From assembly GCF_000296695.1 (NCBI RefSeq), contig NZ_BAFK01000008.1:62001-126000 (forward strand): a stretch of DNA of 64,000 nt. Reading direction: 5' to 3'. Positions 41,792 through 51,911 of the stretch are shown here, in pieces. This stretch comes from Rheinheimera nanhaiensis E407-8 (lineage in GTDB: Bacteria > Pseudomonadota > Gammaproteobacteria > Enterobacterales > Alteromonadaceae). The translations under genes were made by a program, and so were the position numbers. The number at the start of each line of letters is the position of its first letter. Positions within the stretch are counted from its first letter, which is position 1. The notes below the pieces were generated by a model. That model had not been told where the DNA came from. It worked only from the letters and a program-made list of their open reading frames with translations, and did no database searches.

Positions 41792-43816
41792 TTATAGTGC
41801 CTTAAAACGAATGGCGGTACCGCCACTGCTGGCCAGCGGCAACGTTAAGCTGTCATTGGCGGTGACGCTTTGCTGTTCAATGATGATGTCATACGGCTGA
41901 GTGCGCCAGTCGGCGTTTTTACCATCGCGATAAATTTGTGCAGTAAAGCGTTTACCGGCCGGCAAAAAGTCCAGTTTCACCGTTAGCGTGCGCGCTTGCT
42001 CGTCGGTTAGCGCGCCTAAGTACCAGTCATTGCTGTGCTTATCCTGGCGGGCAAACACGACAAAATCGCCGACTTCGCCTTGCAGCGCCTGGCTTTGTGC
42101 CCAGTCGGTCGGTACATCTTTAATAAACTGAAAGGCTTTGGGGTGGGCGTCGTAATGCTCGGGTAAATCGGCCACCATCTGGATTGGGCTGTACAGCACC
42201 ACATATAACGCCAGCTCTTTGGCCAGGGTGGTTTGCACGCGGTTTTCCGCATCCAGCCCGTTATAGGCCAGATTAAAGATGCCGGGGGTATAGTCCATCG
42301 GGCCGGATAACATGCGGGTAAACGGCAGCATCGCCGTATGCTCCGGCGGGTTGGGTGGCGAGCCCCAGGCGTTGTATTCCTGGCCACGGGCACCTTCGCG
42401 GCTGATCCAGTTCGGGTAAGTACGGCGCAGGCCGGTGTCTTTAATTGGCTCATGGGTATTAATGCTGATCTGCCGTTTCGCCGCTTCTGTTACCGAATAC
42501 AGATAGTGGTTTACCATCAGCTGGCCGTCGTGCCACTCTTTGCGTTCTATACCGTTTTCATCAATGCGGGTAGCCTGGCCGCCGTCGGCGACATAACCGG
42601 TTTTAATCTGGCTGACGCCATGTTTGGCATATAAATCGTACGCAGCGGCCATTTGCGCTTCGTAATTGCTAATATGGCCGGAGGTTTCATGGTGGCCGAC
42701 GAGTTTGACGCCTTTGGTGGCACCGTAAGCGGTAACGGCAGCTAAATCAAAGTCCGGGTAGGGTGTGGTAAAGTTAAATACTTCGCCATTTAAAAACCAT
42801 TCACCGTCCCAGCCGGTATTCCAGCCTTCTACCAAGACGCCATCAAAGCCATTTTGGGCGGCAAAGTCGATATAGGCTTTGGTATTTGCCGTAGTGGCGC
42901 CGTGCTTAGGCCCGCTGCCCCAGGTTTGGCTGCCCAGATGCATGCCCCACCAGATACCGGCGTATTTGCCCGGCTTTACCCAGGACACATCGCCAAGTTT
43001 ATTGGGCTCGTTCAGGTTTAAAATTAAATCGGAATTTAACAGGCCAACCGCACTGTCGGCAATTTGGATAGTGCGCCATGGCGTGGTAAAGCTGCCGTTG
43101 GTTTTCACCCTAATGCCGTCTGACCAGGGCGTTAAGTCACTTTTTAATACGCCATCGCGCTGCTGATCCAGCACCATAGCGGCGAAATCGACCAGTGCCG
43201 CTTCATGAATACTTAAATGCACGCCGCTTGGCAGTTTAAAGGTAAAAGGCGTATGGGCGCGGTCAACTTCGTTTAATGCTGTAGTGCGGTACAGCATTTC
43301 ATAGCGGTTCCAGCCGCGGCCCGGGATCCACCAGGCGGTAGTTTGCTTGCTGTCGCTGAGGCGAAACTCAGTCAGCTCGTCAATAATATCCAGCTTCGCC
43401 ACGCCCTGCTGTGGTACTTCGTAACGAAAGCCGAGGCCGTCATTAAATAGCTTAAAGCGCAGCGTAAAAGGCGCTTTGCGCTGTGGGTGTTTAAGCGTTA
43501 CGGTGAGCTCGTTATGCTGATCGACCACGGTTTCGCGCTCGCCCCACGGCTGCTGCCAGCTTTGGTTTACGCTGCTGCGGCTATGCTGAGTAATTTTATA
43601 GCCGCTGGCTATTGCAGGTAGCTGCAGAAAACGAAAGCCGAGTTTTGAAGGCGCAATAACCGGCTGGCCATGAAACTGCACCTGATAGGTTAGGTTGCTG
43701 TCATCCAGGGTTAGCGCAATATTACCATCGGGTGATGTCACGCTAAGCGTGGCAGCCGACAGTGATAACGAGGTGATAACGGCGAACAATGGGCACAGAG
43801 TATAAAACAGGCGCAT
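41792..43816 (-). CDS. GH97 alpha-glucosidase (SusB-like)
   Basis: 674 residues, family-typical. Signal peptide (MRLFYTLCPLFAVITSLSLSA), N-terminal beta-sandwich, then a TIM barrel with the GH97 motifs: ISINTHEPIKDTG (catalytic base and calcium ligand glutamates region), REGARGQEYNAWG and NPPEHTAMLPF. Presence of the HEPIK, REG..GQE and PPEH glutamates fits the inverting SusB type. It releases glucose from maltooligosaccharide ends in the periplasm. First gene of an operon with the GH13 enzyme. A TACGTA operator lies 75 bases upstream. Confidence 0.93.
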   Translation of the reverse strand: MRLFYTLCPLFAVITSLSLSAATLSVTSPDGNIALTLDDSNLTYQVQFHGQPVIAPSKLGFRFLQLPAIASGYKITQHSRSSVNQSWQQPWGERETVVDQHNELTVTLKHPQRKAPFTLRFKLFNDGLGFRYEVPQQGVAKLDIIDELTEFRLSDSKQTTAWWIPGRGWNRYEMLYRTTALNEVDRAHTPFTFKLPSGVHLSIHEAALVDFAAMVLDQQRDGVLKSDLTPWSDGIRVKTNGSFTTPWRTIQIADSAVGLLNSDLILNLNEPNKLGDVSWVKPGKYAGIWWGMHLGSQTWGSGPKHGATTANTKAYIDFAAQNGFDGVLVEGWNTGWDGEWFLNGEVFNFTTPYPDFDLAAVTAYGATKGVKLVGHHETSGHISNYEAQMAAAYDLYAKHGVSQIKTGYVADGGQATRIDENGIERKEWHDGQLMVNHYLYSVTEAAKRQISINTHEPIKDTGLRRTYPNWISREGARGQEYNAWGSPPNPPEHTAMLPFTRMLSGPMDYTPGIFNLAYNGLDAENRVQTTLAKELALYVVLYSPIQMVADLPEHYDAHPKAFQFIKDVPTDWAQSQALQGEVGDFVVFARQDKHSNDWYLGALTDEQARTLTVKLDFLPAGKRFTAQIYRDGKNADWRTQPYDIIIEQQSVTANDSLTLPLASSGGTAIRFKAL

Positions 43817-43890
43817 TAGTATTTCCGGTACAATGACAAAGCTTTACCCTAGAGCATTGCAGCAGTTTGCAGCAAGGTATAGGCGGTTAT

Positions 43891-43904
43891 TGCATACGTA
43901 TTCA
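43891..43904. promoter_or_regulatory. LacI-type operator TGCATACGTATTCA
   Basis: Upstream of the GH97 start (43816). Exact reverse complement of the operator at 18240. Only the outer A/G differs from perfect symmetry. Confidence 0.7.
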
Positions 43905-43938
43905 GCCACTGACCTGACCAGTGCAGTGCCGGCCTGAA

Positions 43939-45186
43939 TCAGCTTTGCAGCGCGGCAATTTGCTGCTGTAAAAAGCGCTGTTCCGGCGCCTGTTTGCACA
44001 GGCTTAGTGCATATTGATAAGCTTGAAGCGCCTCGCTGTTACGGCCAAGCTGGCGCAGTAAATCCGCTTTGACGGCGTACAGAAAATGATATTGGCTCAA
44101 CTCGCCTTGTTGTTCCAGCTCACGAATCAGCGCCAAACCGGCGGCCGGGCCGTCACGCATGGCTATGGCTACCGCGCGATTTAGCGCCACCACCGGCGAC
44201 GGGGCTGCCTGCTGCAATAAAGTGTATAAGCCGCTGATTTCATGCCAGTCGGTGTCGTCTGCCGACACCGCTTCACTATGGATGGCCGCTATCGCAGCCT
44301 GCAAGGTATAAGGGCCGATACGGCGGGTGCGTAGCGCCCATTGCACTAATGCACTGCCTTCGCGGATTTCATCCTGCTGCCATAAGCTGCGATCCTGTTG
44401 TGGCAGCAATACCAGCTCGCCTTGGGCGGAAATGCGGGCGGCGCGGCGGGCATGCTGCAGCAACATCAGCGCCAGCAAGCCGGCCGTTTCCGCATCGGGC
44501 AGCAGTTGCAGCATTAGCCGGCCCAGCCGTATTGCTTCATCACTGAGGCTGATATCCAGCAGCTGCTCGCCCGTCGATGCCGAATAACCTTCATTAAACA
44601 GCAGATAGATCACCTGTAACACGTTATCCAGCCGCTGCGGCAGCTCGCCAAGCGGCGGTACTTCGTACGGAATGCGCGCGTCGCGGATTTTACCTTTGGC
44701 GCGCACTATGCGCTGCGCTACTGTAGTCGGGCTGGTTAAAAAGGCACTGGCAATTTGCTCGGTAGTCAGGCCGCACACCTCGCGCAGGGTTAATGCCAGC
44801 TGCGCATCGGCGGCTAACCCGGGGTGACAGCAGGTAAAGATTAGTCTTAGCTGGTCATCGCTTATCGGCTCAGTGTCCGGCGCCTGCTCCGCGCTTAGCT
44901 GCGCTAACAGCTCATCCGGCAATTGGCGTAAACGGGCGGTTTTACGCAGCTGATCGATGGCTTTAAAGCGCCCGGCCGACACCAGCCAGGCAGTTGGGTT
45001 GGCCGGCATGCCATCTTTTGGCCATTGTTGCAGCGCGGCATGAAAGGCCTCATGCAGCGCTTCTTCGGCTAAATCAAAATCACCCAGCAGGCGGATCAGC
45101 GTGGCCAATACCTTACGCGACTCTTGCTTATATAAGCTGCTAAGCCGGGCCTGTAACTGGCTGTGGTGGGCGGGATTAACCGGCAT
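43939..45186 (-). CDS. ECF sigma factor with C-terminal extension (SigJ/ECF41-like group)
   Basis: 415 residues. Region 2 ([43 protein letters not shown]) and region 4 ([35 protein letters not shown]) are plain; a long C-terminal domain (residues about 170-415, TPR-like and DUF6596 type) follows, as in the ECF sigmas that control YciI and SnoaL-like neighbours. No anti-sigma gene is adjacent, consistent with regulation by the C-terminal domain. Probably controls the two genes just upstream in the same direction, perhaps under oxidative or envelope stress. Confidence 0.88.
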   Translation of the reverse strand: MPVNPAHHSQLQARLSSLYKQESRKVLATLIRLLGDFDLAEEALHEAFHAALQQWPKDGMPANPTAWLVSAGRFKAIDQLRKTARLRQLPDELLAQLSAEQAPDTEPISDDQLRLIFTCCHPGLAADAQLALTLREVCGLTTEQIASAFLTSPTTVAQRIVRAKGKIRDARIPYEVPPLGELPQRLDNVLQVIYLLFNEGYSASTGEQLLDISLSDEAIRLGRLMLQLLPDAETAGLLALMLLQHARRAARISAQGELVLLPQQDRSLWQQDEIREGSALVQWALRTRRIGPYTLQAAIAAIHSEAVSADDTDWHEISGLYTLLQQAAPSPVVALNRAVAIAMRDGPAAGLALIRELEQQGELSQYHFLYAVKADLLRQLGRNSEALQAYQYALSLCKQAPEQRFLQQQIAALQS

Positions 45187-45205
45187 TGGTGTTTAAACGC
45201 CTGGC

Positions 45206-45550
45206 TCAAACAGCCAACTGACGTACCGGCCGCACTTCAACCGAGCCCACCCGCGCTGCTGGTATGCCGCTGGCAATTTGGATGGCTTCATTTAAGTCGT
45301 GTGCTTCTACCAGATAAAAGCCGGCCAGTTGCTCTTTGGTTTCAGCAAAAGGGCCATCGGTAATGCTGACTTTGCCGCTGCGCACCCGGATAGTAGTGGC
45401 GGTGCTCACCGGCTGCAGCGCTTCGGCCGCCAGCATCCGGCCACTGCCCTGTACTTTTTCGGCATAGGCCTGGCACTCGCTGTCATGCGGGCTGTCGGGC
45501 AGGTTATGCAGGCTGTTTTCGTCGCTGTACACCAGACACAGATATTTCAT
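45206..45550 (-). CDS. YciI/DGPF-domain protein
   Basis: 114 residues. [14 protein letters not shown] start, [36 protein letters not shown] block are the DGPF/YciI signatures; these dimeric ferredoxin-like proteins often sit next to ECF sigma genes of the type at 43939. ATG follows AAGGAGC. Likely cotranscribed with the sigma factor gene (19-base gap) and the SnoaL-like gene upstream. Confidence 0.9.
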   Translation of the reverse strand: [114 protein letters not shown]

Positions 45551-45561
45551 GCTGCGGCTCC

Positions 45562-45999
45562 TTAAGGTTGCAGGTTAAACATCGCCTGATTGCTTTCTAT
45601 ATCGAACGGCGCAGAAAAATGCTCATGCACAATTTTCCAGCCATCGGTATCGCGGCGCCAACATTGGGTTGACCGCATCCAGCTGCTTTGCTGTTTGCCG
45701 TGGTCATCGGTGCAGCCGCACAGGTTCACACTGTGGCTAAAGGCTAACTGCTCAGTGGCTTCAACTTGCAACTGATGCACCTCAAAGTGCATATCGCCGG
45801 GGGCAAATTGCATGCAGTGTTGCCAATGCGCCATATAAGCGGCTTTGCCGTTAAACTGCAGTGCCAGAATAGCATCAAAAGCGCGCACATCTTCGCTGTA
45901 CAGCGACGCAATCCGCGTCAGATCTTTTTTGCGGACGGCGCTGACATATTGGTTTATCAGATCATGAATTTGTTGTCCGGCTTTGCTGTTATTGCTCAT
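45562..45999 (-). CDS. SnoaL/NTF2-like protein
   Basis: 145 residues from the ATG at 45999, supported by AGGAG eight bases upstream. NTF2-like fold pattern: INQYVSAVRKKDLTRIASLYSEDVRAFDAILALQFNGKAAYMAHWQ, then FSHSVNLCGCTDDHGKQ and WKIVHEHFSAPFD. Small-molecule-binding or steroid-isomerase-like fold, activity unknown. First gene of the SnoaL-YciI-sigma unit, twelve bases from YciI. Confidence 0.85.
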   Translation of the reverse strand: MSNNSKAGQQIHDLINQYVSAVRKKDLTRIASLYSEDVRAFDAILALQFNGKAAYMAHWQHCMQFAPGDMHFEVHQLQVEATEQLAFSHSVNLCGCTDDHGKQQSSWMRSTQCWRRDTDGWKIVHEHFSAPFDIESNQAMFNLQP

Positions 46000-46076
46000 C
46001 ACTATGCTCCTGTTGGTTGAATAAGCATAGTTAGTCGCATCAGCAGCAGCCAATTCGACAGGCCGCAGTATTTTTT

Positions 46077-47303
46077 TTACAAACTCTTTTTCGGCGGTAA
46101 GGCCACATTGGCAAAAATAAGCCCCGCCACTAATGCCATTAAAATTAAAAAGGTTTGCTGGCCCACCCGGTCTGACACGACAAAATCCTGACCGGAGATC
46201 AGCGAGTTTAGCCCGATATAGGTTTTGCTGCCCGGTACCAGCACGATCAGGCCGTGCATGGCGACGATAACGGCCGGCGCGTTAGCCAGCCGGGTAAACA
46301 GGTTGCTGTACAGGCCAACGGCAAAGGCGCCTAAAAAGGCGCCGATAGTGGCATCAAATAAGGTGGCGCCGCTAAAGCTGACGCCGTAGGCAATAAAGCC
46401 GGCGGCCAGCGACCATAGCGTGTATTTACCGCGGCTTTTAAACAGCACAATCAGCGCACTAACCAGTATACCGACGGCCAGCCAGGCAAAGTGGTGGGAA
46501 ATAGGTGGCGGTTTGACAAAGTCGACCACGCCAAACAGGGCAAAGCCGATTTCAATGCCTAACAGCGCACCAAAGTACAGCTTAAACAGCAGCATTAACG
46601 CATCCATAATGCGGGCATTGCCTGACACCAGGTGCCGGGCCGCCAGCTCGGCAAAGCCGATGGTCAGTGCTAAACCGGGAATAAAGGCAATAATGGCCGA
46701 CAGCACCGCTAAACGGATATTAATGCCAGGGTCAATGTAAGCACTGATGGCACAAGCAACAATGCCGGCGGCCAGTGCCACTAACGGCTCGAGCATATTG
46801 GCGATACGCGGCGAGTAAGCGGCCCATAGCATAAACAGGTATACCACTAACGAGAGCAGCGATGACCACAGCACATCGTTCCAGCTGGTGGCCATTAGCA
46901 TGGCAAAAGCGCCGCCCGAGGCCATCATAGCAACAGCGGTCGCCAGTTTGCCGTAAGAGCTGGGGCGGGTATCTATGGCGTCCAGCAGCGCATCGGCTTC
47001 GTTAATGCTAACCTTGCCCTGCAATACCTGATCAACCAGTTCGTCGGTGCGTGACAGCGCGCCTAAATCCAGATCGCCGGGGTTTACCCGCGAGGCATGG
47101 GTATATTCCTGCTCGTGGCCTTCAGTCCACAGCACAAAGGTCATTGAGGTAGGCGAGATAATAAAGGAGCCTTTTAAGCCCAAATGGGTGGTCAGCTCGG
47201 CTAAGTGCGCTTCCAGCCGGTACGCTGGTGTGCCGTACTTGTGCAGCATCTTGCCCAGCTTGACGATAAATTTGCGCTTATGGTTAAAATCGGCTGTGTA
47301 CAC
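46077..47303 (-). CDS. ThrE-family threonine/serine exporter
   Basis: 408 residues, the fused one-polypeptide form: N-terminal soluble part (MLHKYGTPAYRLEAHL, GSFIISPTSMTFVLWTEGHEQEYTH) of the ThrE_N domain and about ten membrane helices of ThrE_C. Members export threonine and serine or other small amino acids. Alone in its unit; its 5' side faces the 3' end of the GH31 gene. Confidence 0.88.
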   Translation of the reverse strand: MYTADFNHKRKFIVKLGKMLHKYGTPAYRLEAHLAELTTHLGLKGSFIISPTSMTFVLWTEGHEQEYTHASRVNPGDLDLGALSRTDELVDQVLQGKVSINEADALLDAIDTRPSSYGKLATAVAMMASGGAFAMLMATSWNDVLWSSLLSLVVYLFMLWAAYSPRIANMLEPLVALAAGIVACAISAYIDPGINIRLAVLSAIIAFIPGLALTIGFAELAARHLVSGNARIMDALMLLFKLYFGALLGIEIGFALFGVVDFVKPPPISHHFAWLAVGILVSALIVLFKSRGKYTLWSLAAGFIAYGVSFSGATLFDATIGAFLGAFAVGLYSNLFTRLANAPAVIVAMHGLIVLVPGSKTYIGLNSLISGQDFVVSDRVGQQTFLILMALVAGLIFANVALPPKKSL

Positions 47304-47424
47304 TTATGGCATCCTTGGTCAGATAACTTAGTCATTGTAATAGAAAAACTACGCTTAAGAAATTGCAGCAAAGGAACGGCAACAGGTGCAGATTGGTTTA
47401 CTCTAAGCCAACCGTTGCAGGCCA

Positions 47425-47480
47425 GGATGGCCGAATCGAGCCTACAAGGACGTATTTACGGCGTGTTGGCGTGGGTAAAC
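47425..47480. repeat. possible dispersed intergenic repeat
   Basis: In the 226-bp gap between ThrE and the GH31 gene. GGCCAGGATGGCC hairpin, then CGAGCCTACAAGGACGTAT and TTACGGCG. I recall similar text repeated in intergenic regions of related Alteromonadales genomes, but only one copy occurs in this window, so this is a weak call. Confidence 0.3.
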
Positions 47481-47529
47481 CGGTCGGCACCTAACATCGG
47501 ATGTCCAATTTACCCACGACAATTTTTAT

Positions 47530-49932
47530 CTATTTAATCGTTAGCTGTGTCTTATCCGCCTGCCAATCCAGCTTCACCTTTAGCTGACGGCTGGCTTTAT
47601 CGTACCAGGCGACATTTTGCATGCGGTTAAACCGCGCTTGCTGCGGCACCAGCTGGATATAACGGCCATCGACGCTGATATGTGAACGTTTAGCGTTCTG
47701 GTTATGTACCACCAGGGTCAGCTCACGGCTGGCCGGCATACCTTGATAACTGCCGCTGCGGCGCAGTTCAAATTTCTGCTGGTTATCCTGATTTAAATAG
47801 TAGAAATTCAACAGTTCAAACTGGCCTTTAGCGATGGTGTCCGGTGTTTTACCATCGTCCTCAAACATTTCACCTTTGGCGCAGTCTACACTGCTGTCGG
47901 CATAGAAATGCAGTGTCAGCTCACGGCTGCTGTAATCGCGGGTATTGGCCATCGGCGCCACCATTGGCACAAAGCTGCCGGCTTTTACCAGCACCGGTAT
48001 GGTATCAAGGGTTACCGGCACCTCGACTTTGCCGCTGCCGGCATAACGTTTGCCGCTGAAATAATCAAACCAGACGCCGCCCGGCAGCTGCACCGGCCAG
48101 CTCTTAACACCTGGCTCGGTAACCGGTGCTACCAAAAAGGCGTCGCCCCACAGGTAGCTGTTGTTTTCATCCATCAGGGCCGGGTTTTGCTGATCCAGCA
48201 GAAACAGCGGTCGCATTAACGGCAGGCCGCTTTGGCTGTGCTGATAGGCCAGGCTGTAATTGTATGGCAGTAGCTGATAGCGCAGGTTTAGCCAGGGGCG
48301 CAGGGTGTCAATGGTGTCATGATCGTGAAACACCACTTCCGGTGCGATATGCTCCTGCGCATGAGGCCGGTATACCGGCTGAAACACGCCATATTGTAGC
48401 CAGCGGATATACAGCTCTTTATCAAACTTTTCACCGCCGGCAAAGCCGCCCAGATCAGAGTGAATATAGCCAAAACCAAACAGGCCCATACTGAGTGCCA
48501 GTTCAACCTGTGGTTTCAGGCCGCCCCAGCTGCGGTCAACATCACCGGTCCAGGGCACCATACCAAAGCGCTGGCTACCGGGGGCGCCTGCCCGCATCAT
48601 AATAAAGGGCCGCTGCTCAGGAAAATCGCGCCGCATACCGCTGTACACCATGTCGGCCCACTGATGGCCAAAGGCATTATGCACTTCGTTGGCCATACCT
48701 ATAGCATGCACGGTATCGTCCGGGTGTACTTCCGGCTCGCCTAAATCGCCCCAGACACCAGCCACGCCCTGCTCGGCTAAGCCTTTATAGATTTGCCAGA
48801 ACCAGTCGCGCGCCTTAAGGTTAAATACGTCAATCAGGCCGGTATTACCAAAATAAAAATCGAAGGTTTTTGGCTTACCGTCCAGCCCTGGCGCGATGGC
48901 GCCGGCCTCTACCGCTTCCTGCCAGCGTTTGGAGCTGGTCAGTACAAAGGGCTCGGTGACTAAAATGGTATTGATGCCATCGGCTTTAAGATCGGCCAGC
49001 ATTTTCTCTGGCTGCGGGAAGGCGTTGCTGTCCCAGGCCAGGTTGCCCATATGGCCCTGAATGTCCGGGCCAAACCAGTACAGATCGATCACTAAAGCAT
49101 CCAGCGGCAGCTGCAAGTCGGCAAAGCGTTTTACCACATCACGCACTTGTGCCTCATTGCGATAGCCAAAGCGCGAGGCGTAGTTACCCAACGTCCAGCG
49201 CGCCGGTAGCGGCGGTTTGCCGGTTAAGCTGGTGTAGTTGTCGATAATGGCCGGGTAGTTGTTGCCGGCTACCAGCACATAGCTGCTGCGGCCGCCTTCG
49301 GCGCTAAATTGCATCACATCGGCGTTGGTCGCGCCTAAATCGGCTTCACCCTTGGCGCTGTTATCAAACAGCAGTAAATAGTTATTGCTCGACAGCACGG
49401 CCGGCAGGCTAAAGTACATCTGGCTCGATGCTGTGCTGTAGCCATAGTGCGCTTTGTTATACAGCGGGAATTTATGGCCGCGCCTGTCCATACCCAGCAC
49501 GCGCTGGCCACCGCCCAGCAGCTTTTCGCCAGCGGTTAGCGCAAAGCGAAAGCCGTGGTTGCCGTCTTGATTAAAGTAGCCTGGCTGTTCGGCCAGCAGC
49601 AGTTTATCGCCGCGATAATAGCTGAGCTGCAACGGCGACTTATTAATGGCCACGCTCAGGCTGGCGCTGCTAATACGTAAGCTATCGTTGTTTTCAGCGA
49701 CTTGCAGTGTCAGCGGTTGCGGCTGCTGGCTAATGCTAAAAGACGGCAGCTGCTTTACACCGGTGGGCTGATAAAAGGCTTCGACCACATCGTTGCGGTA
49801 AAACGTCAGGCTGACTTGGCCGGCATCGGTGTCAATATGCAGCGTATTGCCATCCAGCTGATGCGCCTGGTATTGCGCCGCCGCACTGAAAAAGGCACAG
49901 CAGAGGGTAACGAAAGCAAACACTAACTTCAT
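47530..49932 (-). CDS. GH31 enzyme, oligosaccharide 4-alpha-glucosyltransferase type
   Basis: 800 residues. Signal peptide (MKLVFAFVTLCCAFFSAAA), N-terminal beta-sandwich, GH31 barrel with GVWGDLGEPE carrying nucleophile D396, acid/base region TGDVDRSWGG, and the distinctive FFGNTGLID-type insert. The WGDLGEPE sequence is that of the Cellvibrio Agd31B group, which transfers glucose between maltooligosaccharides instead of hydrolysing them; most GH31 hydrolases have WxDMNE. It would remodel maltodextrins for uptake. Its ATG overlaps the stop of the GH13 gene at 49929 (ATGA), so translation is coupled. Confidence 0.88.
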   Translation of the reverse strand: MKLVFAFVTLCCAFFSAAAQYQAHQLDGNTLHIDTDAGQVSLTFYRNDVVEAFYQPTGVKQLPSFSISQQPQPLTLQVAENNDSLRISSASLSVAINKSPLQLSYYRGDKLLLAEQPGYFNQDGNHGFRFALTAGEKLLGGGQRVLGMDRRGHKFPLYNKAHYGYSTASSQMYFSLPAVLSSNNYLLLFDNSAKGEADLGATNADVMQFSAEGGRSSYVLVAGNNYPAIIDNYTSLTGKPPLPARWTLGNYASRFGYRNEAQVRDVVKRFADLQLPLDALVIDLYWFGPDIQGHMGNLAWDSNAFPQPEKMLADLKADGINTILVTEPFVLTSSKRWQEAVEAGAIAPGLDGKPKTFDFYFGNTGLIDVFNLKARDWFWQIYKGLAEQGVAGVWGDLGEPEVHPDDTVHAIGMANEVHNAFGHQWADMVYSGMRRDFPEQRPFIMMRAGAPGSQRFGMVPWTGDVDRSWGGLKPQVELALSMGLFGFGYIHSDLGGFAGGEKFDKELYIRWLQYGVFQPVYRPHAQEHIAPEVVFHDHDTIDTLRPWLNLRYQLLPYNYSLAYQHSQSGLPLMRPLFLLDQQNPALMDENNSYLWGDAFLVAPVTEPGVKSWPVQLPGGVWFDYFSGKRYAGSGKVEVPVTLDTIPVLVKAGSFVPMVAPMANTRDYSSRELTLHFYADSSVDCAKGEMFEDDGKTPDTIAKGQFELLNFYYLNQDNQQKFELRRSGSYQGMPASRELTLVVHNQNAKRSHISVDGRYIQLVPQQARFNRMQNVAWYDKASRQLKVKLDWQADKTQLTIK

Positions 49933-51842
49933 GGTTGCAGCTCCAGAATCACCGAGGCCAGCGGCGCCAGTGTCAGCGCCACGCTACCTTCACCTTTGGT
50001 TACCGTTAAGGTATTTTCACCGCCGTTTAGTTTGTCGCTTAGCCGGTATTGGCCATCAGCCAGCTGCCATTGGCTGATAAGGGTGGCGGGTACGGTGAGG
50101 TTAAAACTGACCGCGGTTTCGCTATTAAAGTGGCTGACAATCAGCAGCTTTTGCGCATCGTTGTAGCGGGCAAACGCCAGCTGCTGCTCGCTGTAGGCCG
50201 TGCCGGCTGCCAGATTAGCGCTGTGCAGCTCAGTGTAAGCACCGAGCAGCGCCGGCGCGCTGGCGCTAAAGCTGAGCAGCTTTTGGTAATAAGCGTGCAG
50301 CGCTTTGGCCTCAGCGCTTAGCGCGCCGCCATCAAACTTGCCGCCGTTCATCCATTTTTGATGCTCTGGCACCCCCCAGTAATCAAAGATAGTGGTGCGG
50401 CTGGCTTTACCAAAGCCGGCATCCCCTGCGCCTGGCTCACCAACATGCTGGCCAAAATACAGCATGGTAGGCGAGGTGCTGATGGTGGTCGACACTACCA
50501 TGGCCGGCAGGCCTTTTTTCGCCGCGCCGGCAAACTGTGGCGCAGCAATGCGCTGCTCGTCATGGTTTTCTAAAAAGTGCAGCATATGGTGTTCAATATC
50601 GGCCATCCGCTGCTGGGTTTCTACCAGCGCTGAGGTTGGCCCCTTGCCCTGCATCACCAGTTTTAAGCTGTCGTAAAACTCTACCTTGTCGTACAGGTAG
50701 TCCATTTTGCCAAGCTTAAGATAGTCGCGGTACAACTGCGGCTGATACACCTCGGCCAGTAAAAAGGCATTGGGGTTAGTGTGTTTAATATGTGAGTTTA
50801 AGTAGCTCCAAAACTCGACCGGCACCATCTCGGCCATATCGTAACGAAAGCCATCCACACCTTTGGCCAGCCAGTACTGGGTAATATCGCGGAATTTTAG
50901 CCAGGAGTCCGGCACGTCCTTGCCTTGCCAGAAGGCATAATGCGCCGGCCAGTCTTTTTCGGCATAGTCACCGGGCAGGCGGTCAAAATCATAACTGCCG
51001 TCTGGCCGCACGCCGTAATTTATTTTTACCGTTTCATACCAGTCATCAAAGGCGGGCTGGGCAGCGCGTGAACCATTACCGGTCCACTTGGCCGGCTTTT
51101 CCAAAAACTTACCATCGGCGGCCGGGTGGGCCTCACCACCTAACACCTGATAATCAGCCGGCCACTGCGGCACGCTAAAGGCCTGGCCCGGTACATAGTA
51201 AAAGTTGTTATCGCGCGCATATTCGACGCTGGTGTCGTCGTTGGCACCAAAGTCACTGACGCCCGGCGGGTTTGACAGCGACTGATACTGGCGCGCCACA
51301 TGGTTTGGCACTATGTCGATCAGTACTTTCATGCCGTGTTGGTGCGTACGCGCAATTAAGGCTTCAAATTCGGCCAGCCGGTTGGCCGGGTCCAGCGCTA
51401 AATCGGGGTTAACGTTGTAGTAGTCTTTAACTGCATAAGGCGAGCCGGCGCGGCCTTTAATCACATCCGGGTCGTCATGGCTGATGCCGTAGGCGCTGTA
51501 ATCGCGCACCAGGGCATGGTGCGGTACACCGGTATACCAGATATGGCTGACGCCCATCGCTTTAATGGCGCTAAGGGCTTGTGGCGTAAAGTCAGCAAAT
51601 TTACCCACCCCGTTTTCTTCTAAGCTGCCCCAGGGTGTATTGGTCGTATTAGTGTTACCAAACAGCCGGGTAAATACCTGGTACACCACCACTTTGCCGT
51701 CAGTGGTGGAGGTAGCGGCGCTGCTTGCTGCCGGCTTGGCTGGTGTGGCCGGGGCGGTGTCTTGTGGCTCAGGCGCTTTGCTGCATGCCAGCAGTAAGCT
51801 GCCGGCCAGGCTCAGGCTGAATAACGTAATGGCTTTTTGCAT
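49929..51842 (-). CDS. secreted GH13 alpha-amylase lipoprotein
   Basis: 637 residues. Lipobox SLLLAC (C20) then an Ala/Pro/Thr linker to about residue 45. GH13 barrel from VYQVFTRLFGNTN; conserved IDIVPNHV, GFRYDMAEMVP with nucleophile aspartate, FLLAEVY with acid/base glutamate, and FLENHDEQR. Endo-type amylase that probably degrades starch at the cell surface. First gene of the pair with the GH31 enzyme. A perfect TACGTA palindrome lies 70 bases upstream. Confidence 0.9.
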   Translation of the reverse strand: MQKAITLFSLSLAGSLLLACSKAPEPQDTAPATPAKPAASSAATSTTDGKVVVYQVFTRLFGNTNTTNTPWGSLEENGVGKFADFTPQALSAIKAMGVSHIWYTGVPHHALVRDYSAYGISHDDPDVIKGRAGSPYAVKDYYNVNPDLALDPANRLAEFEALIARTHQHGMKVLIDIVPNHVARQYQSLSNPPGVSDFGANDDTSVEYARDNNFYYVPGQAFSVPQWPADYQVLGGEAHPAADGKFLEKPAKWTGNGSRAAQPAFDDWYETVKINYGVRPDGSYDFDRLPGDYAEKDWPAHYAFWQGKDVPDSWLKFRDITQYWLAKGVDGFRYDMAEMVPVEFWSYLNSHIKHTNPNAFLLAEVYQPQLYRDYLKLGKMDYLYDKVEFYDSLKLVMQGKGPTSALVETQQRMADIEHHMLHFLENHDEQRIAAPQFAGAAKKGLPAMVVSTTISTSPTMLYFGQHVGEPGAGDAGFGKASRTTIFDYWGVPEHQKWMNGGKFDGGALSAEAKALHAYYQKLLSFSASAPALLGAYTELHSANLAAGTAYSEQQLAFARYNDAQKLLIVSHFNSETAVSFNLTVPATLISQWQLADGQYRLSDKLNGGENTLTVTKGEGSVALTLAPLASVILELQP

Positions 51843-51911
51843 GGTCTACCCTGTGATGTTATCGCTTTTATCAGAACCCGAGTGTATTACAGCTGGGCGC
51901 AATTGTTTTGC

